Shown here: positions 8,765 through 18,780 of the stretch, in pieces
Layout: every line of letters starts with the position of its first letter
How positions within the stretch are numbered: the stretch's first letter is position 1
Origin: Psychroserpens sp.
GTDB taxonomy: Bacteria > Bacteroidota > Bacteroidia > Flavobacteriales > Flavobacteriaceae
NCBI GenBank assembly: GCA_017643165.1
Contig: JAEPNY010000003.1
Location: 62,001-126,000 of the forward strand
Direction of reading: 5' to 3'
DNA: 64,000 nt
Program-made: the position numbers and the translations under genes
Notes under the pieces: generated by a model
The model's input: only the letters and a program-made list of their open reading frames with translations
Databases searched by the model: none
What the model was told of the DNA's origin: nothing

Positions 8765-10939
8765 ATGAAGAAAATTACGCTATTAATTACGTTATTTATG
8801 ACCTCACTTTTTGTGAATGCACAAACTGATGGGATCAATTATCAAGCGGTTATAATTGACAATAATCCGCAAGAAATTCCTGGTGTAGATATACCATCCA
8901 ATAACTTACCTAACAAACCCTTAGAAGTTCAATTTACGATCTTTGAAGATGGAAATACAATTGTATATCAGGAAACACACCTTACCGAAACTGATCCTTT
9001 CGGAATGATCAATTTAATGATCGGACAAGGGTCCATAACAGGTTCAAGTCCCGCCTTATTTGAACAGATTTATTGGGATAATCCAAAACAACTGCGCGTA
9101 GAAATCGACTTATTCGATGGGAATGGATTGGTAGTCTTCAGTAATCAGAACTTAACCTACATTCCTTATGTTCGTCATCGCGAAATTATAGCAACTTCGA
9201 CTTTGGATGTTGATGGTGAAACTAATTTAAATAATAGTTTATCGGTAAATAACGAAAGTCCTACATATTTGTCTGGTGCATTAACAGTTGATGGTGAAAC
9301 CAATTTAGGTAATGCGTTGAACGTAAATAATCAAAGTACGACAACCTTTACTGGCGACTTGTTTGTATTAGGAACGGCTTTCTTCACCGATGGTGTTTTT
9401 GATAACCTCACAGTAAATCTGCATTCTAACTTGAATACTGTTACGGCAGATGGAGAAACTAATATCAATAATGAATTTAATGTAAATAATAACAGTTCAA
9501 CATTTTTGTCAGGGCCATTAAATGTTGAAGGTGATTCTAATCTCTATAATAGTTTAAATGTATATGACGCAAATCCTACTGCGCTAACAGGGAATCTCAC
9601 TGTTGATGGCATCTCAAACTTTAATAACAGAATTAGATTAAATGTGAATTTAGATCAAGATGACGAGGATGACTATGAAGCTTATCCGCTGCAAGTCGCT
9701 GGAAGCAGCCAAGGTATAGCTGTGAAATTGAATGCTAATGATCCTAACAGAACAAATAATTACATTTCATTTTGGAGTAATAATAATATTGCACGCGGAC
9801 GCATTGAAGGAAATAATGAATTAGAATCGATTTCTCGAGATCTGGTATTAGATCTGTTGGTGCCTCCTGGATTTGACGATCTGATCCCAGTTGGTGATGA
9901 TGAACCTATTCCAAGTGCATTTGCTAACGACTATTTTAATAATGACTATGCTTTTGGAGCCTATCATTATACTATTGATTTTGTCTTTTCTATAGGTCGT
10001 TTTGGGATTAATCTCACGGCAGCTTCAGGTGCTTGTTTGGCTGGTGACTGTGATGATGCCATTTGGTCTTTTATAGATATGTCCATTGATGGTATTCAAT
10101 TAGCAGAATATATTTTATACAATCAAATGAGTATTGGTGTTGCGTTTGAATCTGGGAGTGCCGATTACGCTGAATGGTTAGTAAAGGAAAACGCAGATGA
10201 AGTATTAACATTCGGAGATGTTGTTGGTGTAAAAGGAGGTTCGATTTCTAAAGAATTTAGAACTGCAGAGAATTATATGGTGGTATCACAAAACCCATTG
10301 ATAAGTGGAGCAATGCCTCAAAAAAGCGAAGAGCATCTTTATGAACGCATCGCATTTATGGGTCAAGTACCAGTGAAAGTAATCGGAAAGGTTAATAAAG
10401 GAGACTATATTTTACCTTCAGGAGCAGGTGATGGATTAGCTATAGCAATACCTGCAAAATCGATGAAAGTCAATGACTATAAAAATATTGTCGGTGTCGC
10501 ATGGGAATCTTCTCCTGGAGACCAGTTATTCGCCTATGTCAATACCGCAGTAGGTATTAACTCCAATGATATGGTTGGGCAAATTGAACAAATGCAATCC
10601 TTAATGAACCAAATGCAGCGATCAATTTCAAAATTAGACGCGTCTTTCGAACCCGTTTATTTTGATCTTGATGAGAACTCAGAATTGCCATCACGAAATG
10701 ATGCAACAGTAATTGATCTTAGAGAAGAATTGAACCATGGGCAGGAAGCCAATAAAGAAAAATTACAGCGTTTAATTAATGAAACTAATAAGCGCTTTAA
10801 AAATCATGAATTTGATTTTTCTAGATTTCCATATTTAGAAGAAACATTAAACAATCCTACAAAAGAGAATGGCGAAAAATTAGCGAATTATTATATGAAT
10901 CTCTATCATCGATTAAAACAGATCGAGATTAAGCGATAA
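8765..10939 (+). CDS. Tail-fibre-like surface protein with peptidase G2-like autoproteolytic domain
   Basis: This 724-residue secreted protein has a signal peptide (MKKITLLITLFMTSLFVNAQ) and an N-terminal Bacteroidota fibre-type domain (DGINYQAV to LTYIPYV, about 22-140). Five imperfect repeats built on DGETNLNNSLNVNN follow at about 146-290. At about 465-615 is a region starting ADYAEWL and continuing with GDVVGVKGG, MVVSQNP, FMGQVPVKV, YILPSG and VGVAWESS. This pattern recalls the intramolecular-chaperone (peptidase G2) domains of phage tail spikes. A coiled-coil-like C-terminus completes it. It probably forms a trimeric fibre on the cell surface. No phage genes surround it, so it is a cellular protein in an operon with a T9SS protein and a barrel. 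Confidence 0.7.
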   Translation: MKKITLLITLFMTSLFVNAQTDGINYQAVIIDNNPQEIPGVDIPSNNLPNKPLEVQFTIFEDGNTIVYQETHLTETDPFGMINLMIGQGSITGSSPALFEQIYWDNPKQLRVEIDLFDGNGLVVFSNQNLTYIPYVRHREIIATSTLDVDGETNLNNSLSVNNESPTYLSGALTVDGETNLGNALNVNNQSTTTFTGDLFVLGTAFFTDGVFDNLTVNLHSNLNTVTADGETNINNEFNVNNNSSTFLSGPLNVEGDSNLYNSLNVYDANPTALTGNLTVDGISNFNNRIRLNVNLDQDDEDDYEAYPLQVAGSSQGIAVKLNANDPNRTNNYISFWSNNNIARGRIEGNNELESISRDLVLDLLVPPGFDDLIPVGDDEPIPSAFANDYFNNDYAFGAYHYTIDFVFSIGRFGINLTAASGACLAGDCDDAIWSFIDMSIDGIQLAEYILYNQMSIGVAFESGSADYAEWLVKENADEVLTFGDVVGVKGGSISKEFRTAENYMVVSQNPLISGAMPQKSEEHLYERIAFMGQVPVKVIGKVNKGDYILPSGAGDGLAIAIPAKSMKVNDYKNIVGVAWESSPGDQLFAYVNTAVGINSNDMVGQIEQMQSLMNQMQRSISKLDASFEPVYFDLDENSELPSRNDATVIDLREELNHGQEANKEKLQRLINETNKRFKNHEFDFSRFPYLEETLNNPTKENGEKLANYYMNLYHRLKQIEIKR

Positions 10940-10972
10940 AAAAAGCGCATATGGTTTACATATGCGCTTTTT
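10940..10972. terminator. Bidirectional intrinsic terminator
   Basis: A perfect 14-bp stem (10940-10953 with 10959-10972) encloses the loop GTTTA. A-rich and T-rich arms give a T-run in both directions. It lies between the convergent fibre and M14 peptidase genes. Confidence 0.9.
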
Positions 10973-10989
10973 AGTATTTTCAATAAGAT

Positions 10990-13485
10990 TTATAATTCAT
11001 AAGAATTGTTATTCACGAAGAAAAGGGCGTTTACAAGGAATAGCTTTCCGTTTTCCCAAAAACTTCTGAACATGACATTTTCAGACATATAAATTAAACT
11101 TCCTCTTCCTAAACGTTGTTCGCCAAAAACTAAGGAGTGATCTAAATTTTTTATCGCATTCTTACCTGCAAATCCTGAAACGTTTTTCGGGTTTTTATCT
11201 AGGAATGCAACGTTATAACCACTATCTAATAAACTAAATGATGAACTTCCTCTTTTTAAGGTGAAGTAATGTTCGTCATAACCAAAGGCCATAGGATGTG
11301 TGTTATCGACTTTAGTTTTAAAAATAGCACCCGTTATTAAATTGTTCGTGTAATCGCGCTCTCTATCTGCATATTTAATTAATCTTGGATCTTCAGTAGG
11401 TTCTGAATTATTCGCTTCCGAAGTATTTCGTTTTAAACCAAAGCCTTCTTTGCCTGCAAAACTATTAAGAGCTCCATCAATCGCAATTAATTTTCCTCCA
11501 GAACGAACCCATGTTTTGATCTTTTCTGTAACTGTATCGTTCAATAAGCCACCATAGTATCCATTTGGCATTATTAAAACATTGTACTTAGAAATATTTA
11601 CACGCGATAAGTCGTCTGTATTTAAAGATGTAACTGGATAATGCAGTTGCTGCTCAAAGAAATGCCACAATTCACCATAACTACCATATGAGGTGTAATC
11701 ACCAGATAATAAAGCAATTTTTGGAGGGGTTACAAGCTTGATATCTGGAGATCCAAAGTCAGGTCCAGTCGTTGAGAAACCAGAATTTAAGGCGTCTAGT
11801 TGGCGTTTATGCTGATTGGCAATACCAACTAATTTACTGTCGAAATTAGCAATATGTTTATTGTCTCCTCGCACAATAATTAAGGTGCCTCGCTCATAAG
11901 AGTTACCTTGAGCAGAAAACGGTTTTTCTGTGAATCTAACTTTAATTTGTTCTTTTAATAGGTGACTTAAGAATTGCGCATCGTTTAAGCTATTCCAATG
12001 TGCTACATAACCAGTGGCTGAACTTTTTGCAACGGCAGTATTAGCAGAAGTAGAATTAGAAGATGACCGCACAAGACTAGTGCTGGCGATAGCTTCTAGT
12101 CCATAGGCATATGGAGCACTCCATGCGGTAATATCGTATGTTAATGAATCACTTAATTTAGCATTTGGTTCAAATAAAACCTTTACCATTTTACCTTTTG
12201 GTTGATTTGTACTTACCACAAGATCATTAGATGAGGTGTTAATTTGCCCTTGACCCGCAATTGAATACTTATAACCGCTTGCTTTGCCATCTGAAGCGAA
12301 TCCATATGCAATCTCGTGCTTGTCTAATAAGTCGGTCAGGCTATTTATTTTATCGCGATTTCCTTGTAGTATGTAGCTTTTGTACTTCAGATTAGCGTTG
12401 TCGAAATATTTGCCAAATTCTGTATTTAATTCAATGGCGTTTTTTGAAGATATTTCTACTGTTGATAGTCCTGTTGTAGTATGATGCGTTAAACGGTCAA
12501 CTAAAGTGAGAACAGCGCCTTCATCATTCAAAATGCCTAATCCCGCAAATCCATGACCTGCTTGTTCATAGGTCATTCCAATAGCACCCATGTAAGTTGG
12601 ATAGGTGTCACCATAACTTGGATAAAGTAAGTCAAAACGTTCTCTAGTAAAGTATAACCAACCTTCTGCATCAAAGTATTTTGCGTGATTCTTTCCTATT
12701 TGCGTTTGAAAGTCTCTTTGCCAATCAGAAATGACTTCATGAAAAGGTTCTGCTGCAGGAGCGAAGTAATACGGTTCATTAATTCCTTGCTCATGAAAAT
12801 CCACATGCACGTGTGGCATCCATTTATTATAAACTTTAATTCGAGATGCCGTCTCAACTTGAGTCGCCCAAGCCCAATCCCTATTGAGATCGAATAGATA
12901 ATGATTTGGTCGTCCGCCAGGCCACGGTTCACTGTGTTCACTTGCTTGTTGATCGATATCATACGGTACACTTGCCGTTTCATTATACCAGTTCACGTAG
13001 CGATCGCGTCCGTCAGGATTTACACAAGGATCGATAATAACTACAGTATTTTCGAGATAACTTGAGTTTTCTGTTAATAGTTTGTATATCGTATTCATGG
13101 AAGCTTCAGTACTTGATGCTTCATTCCCGTGAACATTATAACTTAACCATACAATAGCGATGTCATTGTTAGTTGCAGAGCCGTCAAGGATACCAGTATT
13201 TTTCAGATTATTTTGTCTAATCGTCTCGAGGTTATTCATATTCGCTTCGGAAGAGATAAAACCTAACATAAGGCGTCGGCCTTCATTGGTTTTTCCGTAT
13301 TCCATAAGTTGAACACGAGATGTATTCTGTTCAGCTACGTGTTGGAAGTAATCAATAACTTGATGATGTCTTGAAAATTTGGTGCCAATTTCATAACCTA
13401 AAAATTCAGAAGGCGACTGGAAATTTTGTCCGTATAATTGTAAGGTCAATAAGAATATGACCACTACTGAGAGGGATCTTTTCAT
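10990..13485 (-). CDS. Secreted M14-family zinc carboxypeptidase
   Basis: This metallopeptidase of 831 residues has a signal peptide (MKRSLSVVVIFLLTLQLYGQ). The start is placed at 13485, seven codons inside the longest frame. M14 motifs are present in order: the HGNEAS zinc-binding HxxE, NPDGRDRYVNWYN, DLNRDW, and VDFHEQG as the third zinc His region. The C-terminal half, from about 420, contains a glutamine-amidotransferase-like domain (VLIMPNGYYGG, GGKLIAIDGALNSF). This two-part build is usual for Bacteroidota M14 proteins. It probably degrades extracellular peptides. A TATCTTTA box (reverse strand, 13513-13520) is a near-match promoter. Confidence 0.88.
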   Translation of the reverse strand: MKRSLSVVVIFLLTLQLYGQNFQSPSEFLGYEIGTKFSRHHQVIDYFQHVAEQNTSRVQLMEYGKTNEGRRLMLGFISSEANMNNLETIRQNNLKNTGILDGSATNNDIAIVWLSYNVHGNEASSTEASMNTIYKLLTENSSYLENTVVIIDPCVNPDGRDRYVNWYNETASVPYDIDQQASEHSEPWPGGRPNHYLFDLNRDWAWATQVETASRIKVYNKWMPHVHVDFHEQGINEPYYFAPAAEPFHEVISDWQRDFQTQIGKNHAKYFDAEGWLYFTRERFDLLYPSYGDTYPTYMGAIGMTYEQAGHGFAGLGILNDEGAVLTLVDRLTHHTTTGLSTVEISSKNAIELNTEFGKYFDNANLKYKSYILQGNRDKINSLTDLLDKHEIAYGFASDGKASGYKYSIAGQGQINTSSNDLVVSTNQPKGKMVKVLFEPNAKLSDSLTYDITAWSAPYAYGLEAIASTSLVRSSSNSTSANTAVAKSSATGYVAHWNSLNDAQFLSHLLKEQIKVRFTEKPFSAQGNSYERGTLIIVRGDNKHIANFDSKLVGIANQHKRQLDALNSGFSTTGPDFGSPDIKLVTPPKIALLSGDYTSYGSYGELWHFFEQQLHYPVTSLNTDDLSRVNISKYNVLIMPNGYYGGLLNDTVTEKIKTWVRSGGKLIAIDGALNSFAGKEGFGLKRNTSEANNSEPTEDPRLIKYADRERDYTNNLITGAIFKTKVDNTHPMAFGYDEHYFTLKRGSSSFSLLDSGYNVAFLDKNPKNVSGFAGKNAIKNLDHSLVFGEQRLGRGSLIYMSENVMFRSFWENGKLFLVNALFFVNNNSYEL

Positions 13486-13603
13486 AAAAAATGCATTGAG
13501 AATCAAAAGTTGTAAAGATATGAAGCCCCTTATGAATTAACTAAAATTTAGTACTTAAAAAACGTTAAGAGCAGTATATTTACGCACGAATTGAATCGAA
13601 AGC

Positions 13604-15205
13604 ATGCCAACTGACTATATTCCGTTTCGAAAAACGAACTATTTTTCTTCGCTTATTTGTGATTATTTAGATGAAAAAGAAGAACTGAAAAACTTCTACC
13701 ATCGTTTCCCTAATCTCGAAAATTTTAAGATGCAAATTGAGGAAAAACAGGAAGTATTTTCAGATGCGTCTCGATCCATTTTGGTGGAATCATTAAAAGC
13801 ACAATATGCCTCATTCGATATCTCAGAGGATACTAAATTAAATATTGATAGCCTTAACGATTCCAAAACCTTTACAATCACAACCGGTCACCAATTAAAC
13901 TTGTTCACTGGACCACTTTACTTCTTCTATAAAATTGTTTCTACAATTAACTTATGTAAGGCGTTAAAAGTTGCATACCCAGAATTCAATTTTGTTCCAA
14001 TATATTGGATGGCCACCGAAGATCATGATTTTGATGAAATCAATTTTTTTAATTTTCAAGGCAAAAAAGTCCAATGGAATCGCAACGCCTCTGGTGCTGT
14101 CGGAGAATTAGAATTAAAGGGCTTAGATCATTTATTGAGTGTGTTCGAAGCACAGTTAGATGGCACTATTTTTTCTCAAAAATTAGTTGAGTTATTTGGT
14201 AAAGCCTACTTGTCACATTCCAATTTAGCTGATGCCATGAGACATTTGGTTAATGAACTATTTGGTGCCTATGGCTTAGTGATAATTGACGGTAACAATA
14301 AAGAATTAAAACGTTCATTCATACCATATATTAAAGATGAACTGTTTACAAAAACGTCTTTTGAGCACGTTTCAACTTCAAATTTAGCATTGAATCAAGT
14401 TGATGGTAATTATAAAATTCAGGTCAATCCTAGAGACATAAACTTATTCTACATAAACGATAATCTTAGAGAACGAATTGTTGAAAATCAAGGGAATTAT
14501 CGGGTAAATGGTACAGATATCATTTGGACTAAGGCGCAACTTGGTGAAGAGGTTGATGCGCATCCTGAACGTTTTTCACCTAATGTAATTGTGCGTCCGT
14601 TGTATCAGGAAATTATTCTACCTAATCTGTGTTACATCGGTGGAGGAGGTGAATTGGCATATTGGTTTCAATTGAAATCTAATTTTGAATCGCAAAAGGT
14701 GGTATTCCCTATGTTGCTATTACGTAACTCCGTTTTATTGATGTCGGATAAGCAACAAGAGAAGCTGCTTAAATTAAATGTGTCCGTTAATGACCTCTTC
14801 ATGAATCAATATGATTTAAAGACTAAAATAACGAAACAGATATCAGAGATTGAGATTGATTTTACAACTCAGAAAGAACATCTTAAAGAACAGTTTAAAG
14901 CACTTTATAAATTAGCAGAACAAACAGAAAAGTCATTTCATGGCGCTGTTGCTGCTCAGGAGCGTAAGCAAATAAAAGGATTAGAAAAACTAGAAAAACG
15001 ATTATTGAAAGCACAGAAACGTAAACTAAGTGATCATTTAGAACGTGTCACAGCTATTCAAGATGAACTGTTTCCATCCCATAGCCTACAAGAACGACAA
15101 CTGAATTTTTCAGAATTTTATTTGGAATCAGGAGATGATTTTCTGCCATTATTAATGGATACACTTGAGCCATTAAAATCTGAATTTCTTGTGTTAACAA
15201 TTTAA
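13604..15205 (+). CDS. bshC: Bacillithiol biosynthesis cysteine-adding enzyme BshC
   Basis: BshC adds cysteine to glucosaminyl-malate in the last step of bacillithiol synthesis. The 533-residue length is typical. Family hallmarks are TTGHQLNLFTGPLYFFYKI (about 90-108), VPIYWMATEDHDFDEI, a central HPERFSPNVIVRPLYQE and IGGGGELAYW, followed by a long helical coiled-coil insert rich in Lys/Glu (about 400-490). It implies that this bacterium uses bacillithiol as a low-molecular-weight thiol. No bshA or bshB is in the window. It lies upstream of guaA, which has its own promoter. Confidence 0.93.
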   Translation: MPTDYIPFRKTNYFSSLICDYLDEKEELKNFYHRFPNLENFKMQIEEKQEVFSDASRSILVESLKAQYASFDISEDTKLNIDSLNDSKTFTITTGHQLNLFTGPLYFFYKIVSTINLCKALKVAYPEFNFVPIYWMATEDHDFDEINFFNFQGKKVQWNRNASGAVGELELKGLDHLLSVFEAQLDGTIFSQKLVELFGKAYLSHSNLADAMRHLVNELFGAYGLVIIDGNNKELKRSFIPYIKDELFTKTSFEHVSTSNLALNQVDGNYKIQVNPRDINLFYINDNLRERIVENQGNYRVNGTDIIWTKAQLGEEVDAHPERFSPNVIVRPLYQEIILPNLCYIGGGGELAYWFQLKSNFESQKVVFPMLLLRNSVLLMSDKQQEKLLKLNVSVNDLFMNQYDLKTKITKQISEIEIDFTTQKEHLKEQFKALYKLAEQTEKSFHGAVAAQERKQIKGLEKLEKRLLKAQKRKLSDHLERVTAIQDELFPSHSLQERQLNFSEFYLESGDDFLPLLMDTLEPLKSEFLVLTI

Positions 15206-15249
15206 TGTAATTTTTATACGCTACTTGTTTTAATTATTGTGGCATTTGT

Positions 15250-15257
15250 TACTTTTG
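15250..15257 (+). promoter_or_regulatory. -7 box overlapping the guaA start region
   Basis: TACTTTTG is a perfect TAnnTTTG box whose last base is only 3 bases before the guaA ATG at 15261. Transcription would start at or beside the start codon, so guaA is a candidate leaderless mRNA. Confidence 0.55.
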
Positions 15258-15260
15258 CAC

Positions 15261-16796
15261 ATGCAACACAATAAAGTCCTAATTTTAGATTTTGGATCGC
15301 AATACACACAGTTAATTGCGCGTCGCGTTAGAGAGTTAAATATCTACTGCGAGATCCACCCGTTTAATAAAATTCCGTCTAATTCTGATAGCTTTCAAGC
15401 TGTAATTTTATCTGGAAGTCCAAACTCCGTGAGAGGTGAAGAGGTGCTACATCCAGATCTTAAGGGTCTGCGTGGAGACAAACCTTTACTGGCTGTTTGT
15501 TATGGTGCTCAGTACTTGGCGCATTTTTCAGGAGGAGAAGTCGCCGAATCGAATACAAGAGAATACGGTAGAGCACATTTAGATTACATAAAACCTGAGG
15601 AAGACTTCTTTGAAAACATTCATGAAGGCAGCCAAGTTTGGATGAGCCATAGCGATACGATAAAAAGTCTACCTTCAAATGCGGTTTTACTTGCTAGTAC
15701 AGCTGATGTTGAAAATGCTGCTTATAAGATTGAAGGAGAAACCACATACGCGATACAGTTTCATCCAGAGGTATACCATACGACTGATGGGCATCAATTA
15801 TTACACAACTTTTTGGTTAAAATCGCTAAGGTTAATCAAGATTGGACACCTCAGTCTTTTGTTGAAGAAACAGTTGATGATCTAAAATCGCAGTTAGGTG
15901 ATGATAAAGTTGTTTTAGGATTATCAGGTGGTGTAGATTCATCAGTGGCTGCAATGCTATTGCATAAAGCTATTGGGAAGAATCTATATTGCATTTTTGT
16001 GAACAACGGATTACTTCGTAAAAATGAGTTTGAAGACGTATTGCATCAATACGAAGGCATGGGCCTTAACGTTAAAGGTGTCGATGCTTCGGCACGCTTT
16101 TTGGATGCTTTGGAAGGTATAAGCGATCCAGAGAAAAAACGAAAGACTATTGGTCGTGTGTTCATTGAAGTTTTTGATGACGAAGCGCATCGCATACAAG
16201 ATGTAAAATGGTTAGCTCAAGGAACAATATATCCTGATGTGATCGAGAGCGTATCTGCAACAGGAGGACCAAGCGCAACCATTAAGTCGCACCATAATGT
16301 AGGCGGATTACCCGATTTTATGAAATTGAAAGTGGTTGAGCCTCTAAAAACATTATTTAAAGATGAGGTGAGACGTGTTGGTGCCTCGATGAATATGGAT
16401 TCCCATCTATTAGGAAGGCATCCATTTCCAGGTCCAGGATTAGCAATTCGTATTCTTGGAGATCTAACTCGAGAGAAAGTACGTATATTACAAGAGGTGG
16501 ATGCTATTTTTATTAATAATCTGCGTTCATGGAATTTATATGATAAAGTGTGGCAAGCAGGCGCAATGCTATTACCTGTTAATAGTGTTGGGGTGATGGG
16601 AGATGAGCGAACCTATGAGAAATGCGTGGCATTGAGAGCCGTTGAAAGTACTGATGGAATGACCGCAGATTGGGTAAATTTACCCTACGAGTTTCTCCAA
16701 AAGACTTCTAACGAAATAATAAATAAAGTAAAAGGCGTTAATAGAGTAGTATACGATATTAGTTCTAAACCGCCAGCTACAATAGAGTGGGAATAA
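15261..16796 (+). CDS. guaA: GMP synthase (glutamine-hydrolysing)
   Basis: GuaA converts XMP, ATP and glutamine to GMP. The 511-residue product has an N-terminal class I glutaminase ([17 protein letters not shown], catalytic Cys in [12 protein letters not shown], His/Glu in QFHPEVYHT). The ATP pyrophosphatase domain follows (P-loop [13 protein letters not shown] at about 210), then the C-terminal dimerisation domain ending KPPATIEWE. The start is the ATG at 15261 ([14 protein letters not shown]). The longer frame begins upstream of the promoter box and is rejected. Confidence 0.97.
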   Translation: MQHNKVLILDFGSQYTQLIARRVRELNIYCEIHPFNKIPSNSDSFQAVILSGSPNSVRGEEVLHPDLKGLRGDKPLLAVCYGAQYLAHFSGGEVAESNTREYGRAHLDYIKPEEDFFENIHEGSQVWMSHSDTIKSLPSNAVLLASTADVENAAYKIEGETTYAIQFHPEVYHTTDGHQLLHNFLVKIAKVNQDWTPQSFVEETVDDLKSQLGDDKVVLGLSGGVDSSVAAMLLHKAIGKNLYCIFVNNGLLRKNEFEDVLHQYEGMGLNVKGVDASARFLDALEGISDPEKKRKTIGRVFIEVFDDEAHRIQDVKWLAQGTIYPDVIESVSATGGPSATIKSHHNVGGLPDFMKLKVVEPLKTLFKDEVRRVGASMNMDSHLLGRHPFPGPGLAIRILGDLTREKVRILQEVDAIFINNLRSWNLYDKVWQAGAMLLPVNSVGVMGDERTYEKCVALRAVESTDGMTADWVNLPYEFLQKTSNEIINKVKGVNRVVYDISSKPPATIEWE

Positions 16797-16875
16797 TAAA
16801 ATGTGACTTATGCACTGATATTGTTTCTTAATTATTGAAGCCATAAACTATATAATGTGCATAAAATATTATTAG

Positions 16876-18780
16876 ATGAAAAGATTAATAGCTATTGTCA
16901 TATTATTCTGTAGTGTTACGCTAAGCGCACAGAATTACAAAACTCACAAGGTAGAGCGAGGAGAAACGATCGAAAGCATCGCCAAGCAATATCTTGTAAC
17001 ACCTTTCGATATTTATGCACTTAATCCAGATGCTAAGAAGAATTTAGCTATCAATACGGTACTTATTATTCCAAATTCTCGCGTAAAAAATGATGCTTCC
17101 GTAGAACCTCAGAAGGAAGTTGTGAATTTTAAAACCCATAAAGTTAAGCGTAAAGAAACCTTATTCAGTATTTCTAAGAAGTATGGTATTGAGATTTCAG
17201 ATATTAAAAAGTACAATGAGCGATTGTATGCTGAAAACCTAAGAAAAGGGGATAAGATCCGAATTCCAAAATTTAAAACAGTTGTCAATAAGGTCTCATT
17301 AAAAAATACGATAAAGAAATACAAAGTTTTACCTAAAGAAGGGAAATGGCGCATCGCCTATAAGTTTGGCATAACCGTTCCTGAATTGGAAGCGCTTAAC
17401 CCAAACTTGGCAGAAGTACTTCAGCCTGGACAAGAAATAAATGTGCCCAACATAAGTACTAATGAGGAAAAACCAGTAGAGGAGAATTATAACTATTATA
17501 CGGTTCTGAAGAGTGAAGGGTATATGGCACTTAACAGAAAGTTAGGGGTTACTCAGGAAGAATTAGAAGCGCTCAATCCAGAATTAAAGGACGGTGGACT
17601 TAAGCTTGGTATGGTACTTCGTATTCCTCAAAATTCAGAGACATCGGTAGAAGTAAAAGATCTTGATAATACTAACTTGTCTTTGAATCTTACTAATTTT
17701 TCGACTAAGAAGGTGGCGTTGATGTTACCTTATCGCACGAATTTGATTGATACAGATTCAGTAGAAGAAGCCAAAGAGCGCATTAAGACAGATCGCTTGC
17801 TTTCCATATCATTAGATTTTCAAGCAGGCGCTATGATTGCAATAGATTCTGCCAAACGCCTTGGTATTTCTACATATTTAAAAGTATTCGATACGCGCAA
17901 TCAGAGTGCAGAACTATCTAAAATACTTGAGGCGAATGATTTTTCAGATTACGATGCTGTGGTTGGGCCTCTACTACCTAAAAATTTCGACAGGATAGCA
18001 AGTGAACTTAAAAGAGATGGAGTGCCTGTAGTATCACCTTTAACTAAGCCGCTTAATTTGTTCAGTAATGTGTTTCAGACGATTCCTTCTACCGAACTCC
18101 TAGAAGAGACAATGATTAATTTTGTAAAGTCAGATTCTCTTCCTAAGCATGTGGTGATTATATCAGATTCTAAACACGTTCGAATTAGTGAAAAATTAAA
18201 AGGCATCTTTCCGAATGCAAAACAGATTTATTCTCGAAAGAATAAGGATGGAAATGAAGCCTACTTTATCTATCCATTAGATCTAGAAAATGTATTTCAA
18301 CAAGGACGCAATATTGTTTTTCTTGAAACACAAGACGAAGGATTTGCTTCTAATGTCATTAGCATGATTAATGGTTTGAATGTTGAGCAACAGGAGATCA
18401 TTCTTATGACTACAAATAAAAATAGAGCGTTTGAAGGTCGTGAAATATCTAATTATCACTTATCAAATCTCAAATTTCATTACCCTTCGGTTAATAAAAC
18501 AGTTACACCGTCGTCAAGAAACGGGTTCATAAGAGCCTATCGACGAACCTATAACGTGAGTCCTAATAGGTATGCAGCACGCGGCTTTGATCTTATGATG
18601 GATCTCTTATTGCGAATGGCTAGTAAGGACGATTTATACGATGCAGCTGGTAGTGATGTCGAAACTGAATATGTTGAAAATAAATTTCGTTATTCGAAAA
18701 AGTTATTTGGCGGTTACTACAACGAAGCTGTATATGTCGTAAAATATGATAATCTAACCATAGTAGAAGCAAAACAATGA
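16876..18780 (+). CDS. Secreted protein with four LysM domains and a periplasmic-binding-protein fold
   Basis: This 634-residue protein has a signal peptide (to LSAQ, residue 19) and four LysM-like peptidoglycan-binding units at about 20-68, 84-133, 143-195 and 205-253. A C-terminal region of about 340 residues resembles a type I periplasmic-binding-protein/LppC-like fold (KVALMLPYRTNL, DFQAGAMIAID, YDAVVGPLLPKNFD, ARGFDLMMDLL). It is probably held at the cell wall, where it senses or positions envelope machinery. It is the first gene of an operon with OsmC, DUF922 and DUF3820 genes, with overlapping stop and start codons. An 8-bp inverted repeat (16808-16815 and 16857-16864) precedes it. Confidence 0.82.
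   Translation: MKRLIAIVILFCSVTLSAQNYKTHKVERGETIESIAKQYLVTPFDIYALNPDAKKNLAINTVLIIPNSRVKNDASVEPQKEVVNFKTHKVKRKETLFSISKKYGIEISDIKKYNERLYAENLRKGDKIRIPKFKTVVNKVSLKNTIKKYKVLPKEGKWRIAYKFGITVPELEALNPNLAEVLQPGQEINVPNISTNEEKPVEENYNYYTVLKSEGYMALNRKLGVTQEELEALNPELKDGGLKLGMVLRIPQNSETSVEVKDLDNTNLSLNLTNFSTKKVALMLPYRTNLIDTDSVEEAKERIKTDRLLSISLDFQAGAMIAIDSAKRLGISTYLKVFDTRNQSAELSKILEANDFSDYDAVVGPLLPKNFDRIASELKRDGVPVVSPLTKPLNLFSNVFQTIPSTELLEETMINFVKSDSLPKHVVIISDSKHVRISEKLKGIFPNAKQIYSRKNKDGNEAYFIYPLDLENVFQQGRNIVFLETQDEGFASNVISMINGLNVEQQEIILMTTNKNRAFEGREISNYHLSNLKFHYPSVNKTVTPSSRNGFIRAYRRTYNVSPNRYAARGFDLMMDLLLRMASKDDLYDAAGSDVETEYVENKFRYSKKLFGGYYNEAVYVVKYDNLTIVEAKQ

Noticed and set aside
8765-10939. Prophage tail-fibre remnant
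   Set aside because: There are no phage structural, lysis or integrase genes nearby; the gene has a Sec signal and sits in an operon with an outer-membrane barrel and a T9SS protein.
16808-16864. 8-bp inverted repeat upstream of the LysM gene
   Set aside because: The arms are 41 bases apart in AT-rich DNA and no promoter elements align with them, so chance is a sufficient explanation.
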